Below are positions 16,785 through 24,352 of a DNA stretch of 64,000 bases, one piece after another; position 1 is the first letter of the stretch, and every line of letters starts with the position of its first letter. The notes beneath the pieces were generated by a model. It made no database searches and was not told the DNA's origin. It saw only the letters and a list, made by a program, of their open reading frames with translations. The DNA is taken from NCBI GenBank assembly GCA_964419335.1, contig CAYQOX010000005.1:83260-147259 (forward strand), given 5' to 3'. A program made the position numbers and the translations under genes. The DNA is from CAYQOX01 sp964419335. Its GTDB lineage: Bacteria; Hinthialibacterota; Hinthialibacteria; Hinthialibacterales; Hinthialibacteraceae.

Positions 16785-18488
16785 ATGGATTATCTTAATA
16801 CCATAGAACAATTACGATCCCCTCAACGACCGCCCGCTTTGGTGAACGCAGTGGGTTATCTCCTATTTCGAGAAATGCGTATTGATCCCACCAATCCTTA
16901 TTGGAATCGTGGCGATCGGCTCGTATATTCCGAGCGATTTGAAGATACGATCAAGGATGGTTATCAACTTTTGGGATGTTCTCCAGAAGCCGTACCAAGA
17001 GGTGGAATCCAAGAGGCCTTTGATGCCTTACGCTCGATAACCTATCCCCAACGTCTCTTTGCTTTAATTGATGGCGTGGATAAGGATCAATTCCCTAAAG
17101 TGGATGATTCACTTCGCGAGCGTATCGTGGTCATTTGTCCTGAAGTTCCGTTGGATGAACATCGTTGGTGCGTGCAATCTTGCGAAGACGGAGAATCCCA
17201 ATCGCTTGCACAACTATTTCAAACAAGCCAAAAGCCACTTTGGATCATCTCACCCATCATGGGACGCTCGCTTCTAGAACCTAGCCGCAAAACCTCCCCG
17301 CCACCCTTGGCCGATCGTATGAGCAAACTTGGTACAGAAACCGCGTTTGATGTACTTTCTCAAGTGAATGCATTAGTAGCCCAGGGGCGCGATATTATCT
17401 CGTTCGGCTTGGGAGAACCGGATTTTGATACACCCAGCCATATTAAGGAAGCGGGTAAGCAGGCTATTGATCAGAATGAGACGCATTACTCGCCTAGTGC
17501 GGGAATTGCCCCCCTGCGTGAAGCCATCGCTCAATACATTCAGCGTACCCGCAGGATTCCAGTGGATCCTGAGGAAGTGGTGGTAACCCCTGGCGCCAAA
17601 CCAGTGATGTTTGATGTGATGATGGCGCTGGTGAACCCCGGGGATGAGGTGATCTACCCCAATCCTGGCTATCCCATTTACGAATCGGTGATCGACTGGG
17701 TAGGGGGAATCTCGGTTCCTTTACCCTTATTAGAAGAGCGCAATTGGGAATTTTCCTTTGAAGATTTGGCGCGCTTGGTTTCACCAAAAACAAAGATGAT
17801 TGTGCTCAATACACCGGGTAATCCTACCGGGACGATGTTGGGTGCTTCATTATTGCGTGATATCGCCAAACTGGCGGTAGAGAATAATATTTGGGTGATC
17901 GCGGATGAAGTGTACTCACAAATCGTCTTTGACCAGGAGTTCCATTCGATTGTAAGCTTTCCAGGAATGAAAGAGCGAACCATCCTCGTGGATGGATTCT
18001 CTAAAACATACGCGATGACAGGTTGGCGCTTAGGCTATGGGGTCATGCCTCGTGATCTGGCAGAACATATAGCTAAGATTGAAACGAACATCGACAGTTG
18101 TACCTGCACATTTACCCAAATCGCGGGTGTGCATGCGCTGCAAGGGCCCCATCATGAATCGAATCATATGGTAAAACAATTCCAAGAGCGCAGCCGGGTT
18201 ATGGTGGATGCTCTGAATAATATTGATGGCGTACGCTGTCTCCCTGCCCAGGGTGCATTTTATGTCTTTCCCAATGTCACGGGCGCATGCCGCCGTTTGG
18301 GAATGGGTACAGCCAACGAGTTACAGCAAGCGCTTTTAGAACAAGCGGGCGTCGCGGTTCTTCCCAGAACTTGCTTTGGCCGTAAAAACACAGGAGAAGA
18401 TCAAGAGTACCTGCGCTTGTCCTTCGCTACTTCTATGAGCAATATCCGCGAGGGAATACGTAGGATGAAGCAATTTATCGAACGTTAA
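16785..18488 (+). CDS. Fusion: transketolase N-terminal fragment + class I aminotransferase
   Basis: The protein has 567 residues. Residues about 1-165 align by eye with the start of transketolase (NAVGYLLFREMRIDPTNPYWNRGDRLVYS corresponds to the family segment that ends in NRDRFVLSNGH), but the thiamine-diphosphate GHG motif and everything after it are lost. From about residue 175 it is a complete fold-type I aminotransferase of the aspartate/aromatic class: FGLGEPDFDTP, NTPGNPTGT, IADEVYSQIVF, Lys407 in VDGFSKTYAMTGWRLGY as PLP lysine, and RLSFATS for the carboxylate-binding Arg. It transfers amino groups between amino and keto acids. The role of the transketolase remnant is unknown. Confidence 0.75.
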   Translation: MDYLNTIEQLRSPQRPPALVNAVGYLLFREMRIDPTNPYWNRGDRLVYSERFEDTIKDGYQLLGCSPEAVPRGGIQEAFDALRSITYPQRLFALIDGVDKDQFPKVDDSLRERIVVICPEVPLDEHRWCVQSCEDGESQSLAQLFQTSQKPLWIISPIMGRSLLEPSRKTSPPPLADRMSKLGTETAFDVLSQVNALVAQGRDIISFGLGEPDFDTPSHIKEAGKQAIDQNETHYSPSAGIAPLREAIAQYIQRTRRIPVDPEEVVVTPGAKPVMFDVMMALVNPGDEVIYPNPGYPIYESVIDWVGGISVPLPLLEERNWEFSFEDLARLVSPKTKMIVLNTPGNPTGTMLGASLLRDIAKLAVENNIWVIADEVYSQIVFDQEFHSIVSFPGMKERTILVDGFSKTYAMTGWRLGYGVMPRDLAEHIAKIETNIDSCTCTFTQIAGVHALQGPHHESNHMVKQFQERSRVMVDALNNIDGVRCLPAQGAFYVFPNVTGACRRLGMGTANELQQALLEQAGVAVLPRTCFGRKNTGEDQEYLRLSFATSMSNIREGIRRMKQFIER

Positions 18489-18524
18489 AATCCCACCCTT
18501 TCTATTTAGTATTGGATAAACAAG

Positions 18525-19439
18525 ATGGCGACTTTGCATATACGAGTTCCCTGCTCCAGCGCTAATCTGGGTCCTGGTTTTGATACCCTGGCAGTAGCGC
18601 TGGATTTTTACAATGAATTTCAAATCACGATCAACGGTGATTCAAAAATTACCTTGGAGCCCAACCAGGGACTTGATAAGAATATGATGGACCTGTGTTT
18701 GGAAATGTTTGACGCAGTGGTCGCGAAGTTCAAAACCAACACAGGACTTACGGGACCTGGCTTTCATGTTCATATGAAGAGTAATGTTCCTATCGCGCGT
18801 GGGTTGGGTAGCAGCGGGACCATGCGTTTAGCAATTCTCTTCGCGTTGAATGCGATGACCCAGGCACGGATCAATAATCAGACCTTGGTGAAATGGGCGG
18901 CAGAATTGGAAGGTTGTACCGACAATGTCGCGGCCTCGTGTTTTGGTGGATTAGCAGCTTCGGGAATCGTGCATGATGATTTGGTGTGTTACCAGTTCGA
19001 TGTACCCGAGGATTTGTTTTTTGTCGCGGTCTATCCTTCAAACTCGGTGGAGACCGACAAAGCGCGGGATCTTTTCCCCGAGAAAATCGAGCGTCAGGAT
19101 GCGATTTTCAATTTAAACCGGGGTATACTTTTAACTATGGCGATGGCCGCGGGTGATTATAAACACCTCGGTTATCTTTTCGAAGACCGAATCCATCAAC
19201 CTTATCGACAAGCAAATATCCCTGCTCTTCACCCCTTGTACGAGGTCATCGAGGCGGCTCAAAAGAAAGGGGCCTTTGGCGGATATTTGAGCGGTTCGGG
19301 ATCAACGATGATGGCGGTTACGCTGGTGAATGCGGATGAAGTTGCCAAAGCAATGGTAGAAACCTTCAACCAACATGGAATGAAAGCCGAGTCGCGGATC
19401 ATGAAAGCGGATAACCAAGGTTTGACCCTGAGCGTTTAA
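18525..19439 (+). CDS. thrB: Homoserine kinase
   Basis: The protein has 304 residues and belongs to the GHMP kinase family. It carries the N-terminal VPCSSANLGPGFDTLAVALDFYN, the ATP loop VPIARGLGSSGT (family PxxxGLGSSAA, here with Thr for Ala), and a C-terminal glycine-rich motif GGYLSGSGSTMMAV. It phosphorylates homoserine for threonine synthesis. It is the last gene of the three-gene operon, 36 bases after the aminotransferase fusion and followed by an intrinsic terminator. Clustered with an aminotransferase it points to the aspartate-family pathway, but the other threonine genes are not in this window. Confidence 0.93.
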   Translation: MATLHIRVPCSSANLGPGFDTLAVALDFYNEFQITINGDSKITLEPNQGLDKNMMDLCLEMFDAVVAKFKTNTGLTGPGFHVHMKSNVPIARGLGSSGTMRLAILFALNAMTQARINNQTLVKWAAELEGCTDNVAASCFGGLAASGIVHDDLVCYQFDVPEDLFFVAVYPSNSVETDKARDLFPEKIERQDAIFNLNRGILLTMAMAAGDYKHLGYLFEDRIHQPYRQANIPALHPLYEVIEAAQKKGAFGGYLSGSGSTMMAVTLVNADEVAKAMVETFNQHGMKAESRIMKADNQGLTLSV

Positions 19440-19450
19440 TCTCCCACACA

Positions 19451-19484
19451 AAAAACCATTCCGACCGAAGCCGGAATGGTTTTT
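19451..19484. terminator. Bidirectional intrinsic terminator
   Basis: A 13-base-pair perfect stem, AAAAACCATTCCG (19451-19463) and CGGAATGGTTTTT (19472-19484), surrounds an eight-base loop. It has A and T runs on both sides, so it ends both thrB rightward and the small RNA leftward. Confidence 0.9.
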
Positions 19485-19630
19485 GTCATGCGCGACACCT
19501 TCCTCCCCAACTGCTTCTCTGGGTCCCCATTTGCGACGAAAGGCTCTTTTGGCCTTTCTGACCCTAGGGCTTTTCTTCAGCCCTTTGATATAAGGTGTCG
19601 CCATAAAATAGATCGATTAATTCCAAGATC
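19485..19630 (-). ncRNA. Candidate structured small RNA, about 150 bases before the terminator
   Basis: A strong leftward promoter (19637-19665) starts a transcript near 19630 that reaches the terminator at 19451-19484 without a protein gene. The ends pair: 10 bases at 19592-19601 with 19492-19501, with outer CATGAC/GTCATG at 19630-19635 and 19485-19490. Inside are two hairpins, AGGGCT/AGCCCT (loop near 19572-19578) and AAAGGC/GCCTTT (19540-19545 and 19551-19556). GGGTC (19560-19564) may pair with GACCC (19521-19525) around the second. It resembles a multi-branched RNA. It lacks the SRP RNA GGAAGG/AGCAGC loop and does not match 6S, tmRNA or RNase P RNA to my eye. An ATG frame runs through it but has no Shine-Dalgarno and continues through the terminator. 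Confidence 0.55.
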
Positions 19631-19636
19631 ATGACG

Positions 19637-19665
19637 AGTATACGAAATTTTTCGTTAGATGTAAA
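19637..19665 (-). promoter_or_regulatory. Strong sigma-70-type promoter of the candidate small RNA
   Basis: TTTACA (5 of 6) at 19660-19665, an optimal 17-base spacer and TATACT (5 of 6) at 19637-19642. There is no protein gene close downstream that would need it; the next leftward product is the structured RNA. Confidence 0.7.
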
Positions 19666-19812
19666 TACTTTTTTTCAAAAAAATTAAAAATTTTTTATGA
19701 AAGCGCCGCCCACAAAATCGGGGTGAGATAATGTTATTTACGCCTAGCCTGCCAGGGACAAGCACTTCTATAGGGAGCTTCTCGTTATACTCACCATCCA
19801 CCTGTTATAATG

Positions 19813-20766
19813 TTATTCTCGATCAAAACGAAGAACAGTGGTTTTTTCGAGGGAATTCACATCAAAGAAGCCTTTTTCGAGGCTCACTTCTTCATTGATC
19901 TTTACATCCATAAGTGACAATTTGGCTTTATCTCTAAAATCACCACTACGGGGTTCTTGGATAATAACCTCATTAGGCAGCCACAGCCCATTATGATTCT
20001 TGAAGTTCCGACACACGGTTCTCTGGTGGATACGATCATTTCTAACCAAGTCACATTGATTCCAATAGAAAGGGTTGTCATCGACCATCGTAAATTTCAA
20101 CAATGAATCCGCATTATTGCGGCTATCCACAGAAACAGTTAATGTCATGGTCTCGTTATTATCTTTTTTCGTTTCTCTTCCAGAGATTTGTAATATATCA
20201 CCCAGGAAGAGTTCTAAACCAGAGCCAAATCGCGGAAAATCTCTGCAAAGCAACCATCTTTCGGCAAAATTCGAGCCGGTGCGAACCTTCCCATCGCCGG
20301 GGGTGATCATATACCCGTTGTAGCCGTCAAAGATATAACAATGTTGGACGGGATTGCCTTCCGGCCGAATGATGTCTTTCCTGATTTTCACACCATCGGT
20401 GGTGTAAATATAAATGGCCTCGACCGATTGATCTTCCAACCGTTGGTTTCTTTGGTCTACGATTTTCTGCAATTCCTCATTGCTGACGTTGCGCCACTTA
20501 TGAAGTTCCTTTTCAGAGAGTTCGTTATTCTTTCTTTTTTCGAGGATCGATTGAAAGAAATCTACTTCTTTTTGGAGTTCTTTTCTGCGTTCTTCCGATA
20601 ATGGTTTGTTAAAAGTTTCAAACACTTGATATGTGATTTGGGTTTTCTCAATTTCGGCAAATTGACTTTTTAATTCCTTTACATATTCTGCCTTACTCAT
20701 TTCTTGGCTATACATGAAGGGTACGCACAACAGGGTAATTAGGGTTGTTAAGGCTATTTTTTTCAT
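19813..20766 (-). CDS. Secreted hypothetical protein, 317 aa
   Basis: Signal peptide MKKIALTTLITLLCVPFMYSQ is followed by a charged helical stretch (about 25-110: EYVKELKSQFAEIEKTQ, many Glu/Lys), then a beta-rich region (about 115-310) containing DGVKIRKDIIRPEG, YIFDGYNGYMI and LSLMDVKINEEVSLEKGFFDV. The pattern of a hydrophobic-cored half-barrel ending in FDVNSL recalls outer-membrane lipoprotein-sorting-like (LolA/LolB-type) folds used by many uncharacterised secreted proteins, but this is only a resemblance. AAGGAG places the start well. It lies 21 bases after the Cys-rich gene and is probably co-transcribed with it. Confidence 0.6.
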   Translation of the reverse strand: MKKIALTTLITLLCVPFMYSQEMSKAEYVKELKSQFAEIEKTQITYQVFETFNKPLSEERRKELQKEVDFFQSILEKRKNNELSEKELHKWRNVSNEELQKIVDQRNQRLEDQSVEAIYIYTTDGVKIRKDIIRPEGNPVQHCYIFDGYNGYMITPGDGKVRTGSNFAERWLLCRDFPRFGSGLELFLGDILQISGRETKKDNNETMTLTVSVDSRNNADSLLKFTMVDDNPFYWNQCDLVRNDRIHQRTVCRNFKNHNGLWLPNEVIIQEPRSGDFRDKAKLSLMDVKINEEVSLEKGFFDVNSLEKTTVLRFDRE

Positions 20767-20787
20767 TCTCTCATCTCCTTTTCTTTA

Positions 20788-21208
20788 TTATTCATCTTCA
20801 CAAAAATACACAACTTTTGACCAATAACCTATAAAATCACCTAACAAACAATTATCATAAGATTTTTTTGAATACTCTGTTTGTTGAATACATCTTCCTG
20901 TTGGTTCTACTTGATCTTCGCACTTCCTATCAACAACTCCACCATCACAAGTACCTGATAAATCCCATTTTTCAGTATCTGTTGTTCCAACATATGTGGG
21001 ACATAATTCTGCATACCCCCATGTTACATCACAACAAGCTAAACCATCAAAATATATAAGCGTGTACTCACAATTCCCATCATCACATACATCTTCCCAT
21101 ACCCAACTTCTTTCTCTACAATCCTTGCACGCCGTGCCCCCCTTTTAAAACAAAAATACAAAAAATAATTAACACTAGAAATAAAAGTAGTATATTAATA
21201 CTTTTCAT
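20788..21208 (-). pseudogene. Cys-rich secreted protein gene with a one-base frameshift at a G6 run
   Basis: From ATG 21208 there is a signal peptide (MKSINILLLFLVLIIFCIFV) with AAGGAGG upstream (21221-21227). After 22 codons the frame meets a run of six Gs (21137-21142) and stops after a few codons. With five Gs the frame would run on for 115 more codons to TAA at 20788-20790, giving about 139 residues. That second part has 12 cysteines spread over 115 residues (for example ACKDC, CEYTLIYFDGLACCDV, CPTYVGTTD, RKCED, GRCIQQ, YFCEDE), typical of a disulfide-rich extracellular protein. No known family was recognised. The frameshift may be an assembly error, a true mutation or phase variation or slippage at the homopolymer. 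Confidence 0.6.
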
Positions 21209-21304
21209 AATAACAAATAACCTCCTTATATTATTTTACAAAAGATGTCCTACTGTTATTTTTTAAAATTAAATCACAAAAAAAACAAAATGTCTACAAC
21301 AAAT

Positions 21305-21340
21305 CACAAAAAATCCCACGGAGAATCACTCCATGGGATT
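21305..21340 (-). terminator. Intrinsic terminator after nuoD
   Basis: Leftward AATCCCA (21334-21340), paired middle GGAG/CTCC, TGGGATT (21312-21318) and a run of Ts (21305-21311). It closes the nuoABCD unit 28 bases after nuoD. Confidence 0.85.
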
Positions 21341-21367
21341 ATCGCTTTTTTTATAATCGAGTTACTT

Positions 21368-22594
21368 TTACCGGTCGCAATCCCCTAAAACAAGATCGAT
21401 GGTACCAATGATGGCGATAATATCGGCGATCATATGCCCTCTGCTCATTTCAGGTAAGGCCGATAGATTCACAAAAGAGGGAGAGCGTAGCCGCAATCGT
21501 TTGGGATGAGCAGAACCATCGCCGACGACATAAACGCCAAATTCGCCTTTGGGCGCTTCGATCGGAGAATAGACTTCACCCTCGGGGGCTTTGACTCCTT
21601 CGGAAGCGAGAAGGAAATGATGGATAAGAGCTTCCATGGAGGTTTTGATGGTATCACGTTTAGGGAAAGAAATCTTGTTGTCCTCAACTTTGATCGGACC
21701 ATCGGGGAGTTTATCCAAAGCCTGCTGAATGATGCGCCGGGCTTGGCGCATCTCTTCCATCCGTACCAGGTAACGATCGAAAGTATCGCCGTTTTCGCCT
21801 AGAGGGATATCGAAATCCAGCTGATCATACACCATATAGGGATTATCGCGGCGTAAGTCGACGTCCACACCGCTTCCACGCAAACAAGCCCCGGAGAGGC
21901 CAAACTGGATCGCCTTCTCGGCCGAGATCACTCCGATGCCTTCGGTGCGCATGCGCCAAATCTTGTTATTAGTAAGAAGGGTTTCATATTCCTCAATTTT
22001 TTTGGCAAAATCATCGAGGAAGGATTGCACCATTCTTTTAAAGTTGGGGGGTACATCCACAGAAACTCCGCCAACCCGCATATAGGAAACGGTAAAGCGC
22101 GCCCCGCAGACTTCCTCAAAGATATCATAGATGGCTTCCCGTTCGCGGAAAGTATAGAGAAAGACAGACATTGCGCCAATATCAAGCGCGCTGGTTCCTA
22201 ACCAGAGAAGGTGAGAAGAAATGCGGGCTAGTTCGCATAAGATTACTCGAATATATTGAGCACGTTCGGGAATTTCCAAGCCGATCAATTTTTCAACCGC
22301 GAGCACTAAGGCGGTGTTATTGGACATGGGTGAGAGGTAATCGAGACGGTCGGTGAAAGGGATAAAGCGATGATAGCCTTTGGCTTCCGCCAATTTTTCC
22401 ATCCCGCGATGGAGATAGCCAATATCGGGTATAACGTTAACAATCTCTTCTCCATCAAGTTCGAGCACTAAACGTAAGACCCCGTGGGTGCTGGGATGTT
22501 GAGGGCCCATATTGAGCACCATATGCTCTGAATGGGCATCTTTGATTTTTTGGGATATATGAGAATCAGTTTGGAATTCTAATTTATACGACAT
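21368..22594 (-). CDS. nuoD: NADH-quinone oxidoreductase subunit D
   Basis: The protein has 408 residues, of normal length. NuoD (49 kDa subunit homologue) forms the quinone-binding pocket of complex I with NuoB. Signatures include MVLNMGPQHPSTHGVLRLVLELDGEE, GYLHRGMEKLAE, DRLDYLSPMSNN, RGSGVDVDLRRDNPY and the C-terminal DLVLGDCDR. It is separate from nuoC (not a CD fusion) and follows it by 25 bases. It is the last gene before a terminator, so the rest of complex I is encoded elsewhere. Confidence 0.97.
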   Translation of the reverse strand: MSYKLEFQTDSHISQKIKDAHSEHMVLNMGPQHPSTHGVLRLVLELDGEEIVNVIPDIGYLHRGMEKLAEAKGYHRFIPFTDRLDYLSPMSNNTALVLAVEKLIGLEIPERAQYIRVILCELARISSHLLWLGTSALDIGAMSVFLYTFREREAIYDIFEEVCGARFTVSYMRVGGVSVDVPPNFKRMVQSFLDDFAKKIEEYETLLTNNKIWRMRTEGIGVISAEKAIQFGLSGACLRGSGVDVDLRRDNPYMVYDQLDFDIPLGENGDTFDRYLVRMEEMRQARRIIQQALDKLPDGPIKVEDNKISFPKRDTIKTSMEALIHHFLLASEGVKAPEGEVYSPIEAPKGEFGVYVVGDGSAHPKRLRLRSPSFVNLSALPEMSRGHMIADIIAIIGTIDLVLGDCDR

Positions 22595-22619
22595 TTTCCT
22601 TTAGTCTCATTCGTTGGAT

Positions 22620-23150
22620 TTATTCATCAGCTAATTGTTTTTTGATATATTCGTAAGGTTCCTGGTCACTGACGGGATAATCTTTGCGTAAAGGATAGCC
22701 TTCCCAATCCTCGGGCATAAGGATACGGCGAAGATCGGGATGCCCTTCAAAATGAATGCCGAACATGTCGTAGCATTCACGTTCATGCCAGTCGGCGGCA
22801 ATCCAAACGGAGGTGACAGAATCAATCACGGGATGATTTTCGAAAATCGGTGCTTTTAGACGAATGCGCTGTTTCGTTACGGTCGAAAACAGATGATAAA
22901 TGACGTGAAAGCGGGGATCCACTTCCTGCATTTCACGGAGATGATCTACGGCGGTGAGGTCGGCAAGGTAATTGAATTGCAATTCGGGATGATCCCGCAA
23001 AGTTTCGCATATCTTTACGATATCTTCTTTTTTTACATAGAGAGAAAGTTCACCACGAAACTCAGTGAAACGATCGATTGACTCCTGGAAAAGTTGGGGG
23101 ACTTTTTCCTTGAATTCATCAACTGGAGGCGAAACAATGGGATAGCTCAT
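22620..23150 (-). CDS. nuoC: NADH-quinone oxidoreductase subunit C
   Basis: The protein has 176 residues. The 30 kDa subunit signature is ERECYDMFGIHFEGHPDLRRILMPEDWEGYPLRKDYPV, in the C-terminal third. The N-terminal 100 residues form the alpha/beta part with LRDHPELQFNYLADLTAVDHL. It belongs to the peripheral arm of complex I, next to NuoD. Confidence 0.97.
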   Translation of the reverse strand: MSYPIVSPPVDEFKEKVPQLFQESIDRFTEFRGELSLYVKKEDIVKICETLRDHPELQFNYLADLTAVDHLREMQEVDPRFHVIYHLFSTVTKQRIRLKAPIFENHPVIDSVTSVWIAADWHERECYDMFGIHFEGHPDLRRILMPEDWEGYPLRKDYPVSDQEPYEYIKKQLADE

Positions 23151-23198
23151 GGTACTCCTTATTCGATTAAAGACTGCGTCAGAAAGACTCTGCTGTAA

Positions 23199-23768
23199 TT
23201 AGTTCTGCATTTCCTGCATTTTTACGGGAACGCGATTTTCTTCTTTCGATTCACCAATAACGGTAGGCGTCATTTCTTCGCGGGGCTTCCCTAACTTCAT
23301 ATCGTTAATTTTTCGTTGAAGCTGCATAACCCCGTAAAGCAGCGCCTCGGGACGCGGGGGACATCCAGGGACATAGACATCCACGGGAATAACTTCATCG
23401 ACGCCCTGAACAACGCTGTAAACGTTAAACATGCCTCCACAGGAGGCGCAGGCACCCATAGAAATGACCCATTTAGGCTCTGCCATCTGATCGTAGACCT
23501 TGCGAACTACGGGGGCCATCTTCTTCGTTAAGGTGCCGGCGACAATCATTAAATCTGCCTGCCGGGGGGAAGCCCGGAAGACCTCAGCACCAAAGCGGGC
23601 TAAGTCATAGCGGGAAGCTCCGGTGGCCATCATTTCGATGGCGCAACAAGATAATCCCATGGTTAAAGGCCAAATGGCGTTTTTGCGTGACCAATTTACT
23701 ACTTTTTCAACGGTGGTGGTGACAACATCACTACCGATAAGATCGACTAACTGGTTTTCTGCCCCCAT
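23199..23768 (-). CDS. nuoB: NADH-quinone oxidoreductase subunit B
   Basis: The protein has 189 residues. NuoB carries the terminal [4Fe-4S] cluster N2. The ligands are visible as the tandem Cys in LSCCAIEMMATGASRYDLARFG, then MGACASCGGMFN and VPGCPPRPEALLYG. The C-terminal tail of about 35 residues is polar. Its start overlaps the end of nuoA by 22 bases, suggesting translational coupling. Confidence 0.98.
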   Translation of the reverse strand: MGAENQLVDLIGSDVVTTTVEKVVNWSRKNAIWPLTMGLSCCAIEMMATGASRYDLARFGAEVFRASPRQADLMIVAGTLTKKMAPVVRKVYDQMAEPKWVISMGACASCGGMFNVYSVVQGVDEVIPVDVYVPGCPPRPEALLYGVMQLQRKINDMKLGKPREEMTPTVIGESKEENRVPVKMQEMQN

Positions 23769-24118
23769 TCTAAAACTCCTTTCTTCCAGACATAGGCCAG
23801 AGCGAGGACCAAGACTGCGATAAACAGCCCCATTTCGAAGAGGCCAAGCAGGCCAAGGTCTTTAAAAATCACAGCCCATAAAAACAAAAAGACCACTTCA
23901 ATATCGAAGATGACAAAGACCATGGCAACGAGAAAAAATTTTACATTAAAACGTTCTCTGGCACTTCCTACGGGCGGCATGCCGCATTCATAGGGGTCTA
24001 GTTTCTCACTCTTGTCGATTCGGGGTCCGATTAAGAAAGAAAAGAGGACCGTTCCTCCGACAAAAGCGATGGCAAGCATGGCCATTAATAAGATGGGTAG
24101 ATAATCAAGTAACAGCAT
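23747..24118 (-). CDS. nuoA: NADH-quinone oxidoreductase subunit A
   Basis: The protein has 123 residues and three transmembrane helices (about 8-32, 63-85 and 92-113). Family motifs are LDPYECGMPPVGSARERFNVKFFLVAMVFVIFDIEVVFLFLWAV. NuoA is part of the membrane arm of complex I near the quinone site. It is the first gene of the operon, with AAGGA eight bases before the ATG, about 46 bases after the predicted transcription start. Confidence 0.97.
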   Translation of the reverse strand: MLLLDYLPILLMAMLAIAFVGGTVLFSFLIGPRIDKSEKLDPYECGMPPVGSARERFNVKFFLVAMVFVIFDIEVVFLFLWAVIFKDLGLLGLFEMGLFIAVLVLALAYVWKKGVLEWGQKTS

Positions 24119-24162
24119 TCGCCCGGTCCTTATTAGTGTATTATTTATCCAAAAATGATATT

Positions 24163-24199
24163 GTTGATACAGTATATCAACCTATGAGAAGCAAGGCAA
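24163..24199 (-). promoter_or_regulatory. Promoter of nuoABCD overlapped by an inverted repeat
   Basis: TTGCCT (24194-24199), 17 bases, TATACT (24171-24176). The -10 box lies inside the perfect dyad GTTGATA-CAGTA-TATCAAC (24163-24181 on the plus strand). A protein bound there would block RNA polymerase, so repression of complex I synthesis is a fair guess. No regulator is encoded nearby. Confidence 0.45.
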
Positions 24200-24307
24200 G
24201 AAAAGGTAGAATAGAAAACCAAGTTTCATCATTTTGCTCATAGCCACTATGGCTTCCTTGGGCATGCAAGTAGAATAATCCAAGCCGAATAATGAATTCT
24301 ACTCAAG

Positions 24308-24336
24308 AATTGATTATAGGTACGCTATTATCAATT
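24308..24336. promoter_or_regulatory. Long inverted repeat just upstream of guaA
   Basis: AATTGATTATAG, GTACG, CTATTATCAATT: 11 of 12 bases match between the arms, ending 16 bases before the ATG and 3 bases before the Shine-Dalgarno GAAGGAA. It may be a dimeric repressor site or an RNA hairpin controlling translation. It does not resemble the guanine-riboswitch core. Confidence 0.45.
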
Positions 24337-24352
24337 ATGAAGGAATTTATCT

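Noticed and set aside
19302..19604. Leftward frame of 100 codons with a basic N terminus (MATPYIKGLKKSPRV)
   Set aside because: It has no Shine-Dalgarno, crosses a 13-pair terminator and then runs antisense into thrB. The basic part overlaps the structured RNA. A short basic protein cannot be fully excluded, but the RNA reading fits better.
19485..19630. SRP RNA identity for the structured RNA near thrB
   Set aside because: Contains AAGCAG and GGTCAG pieces, but not the paired GGAAGG...AGCAGC apical loop of 4.5S RNA in the right order.
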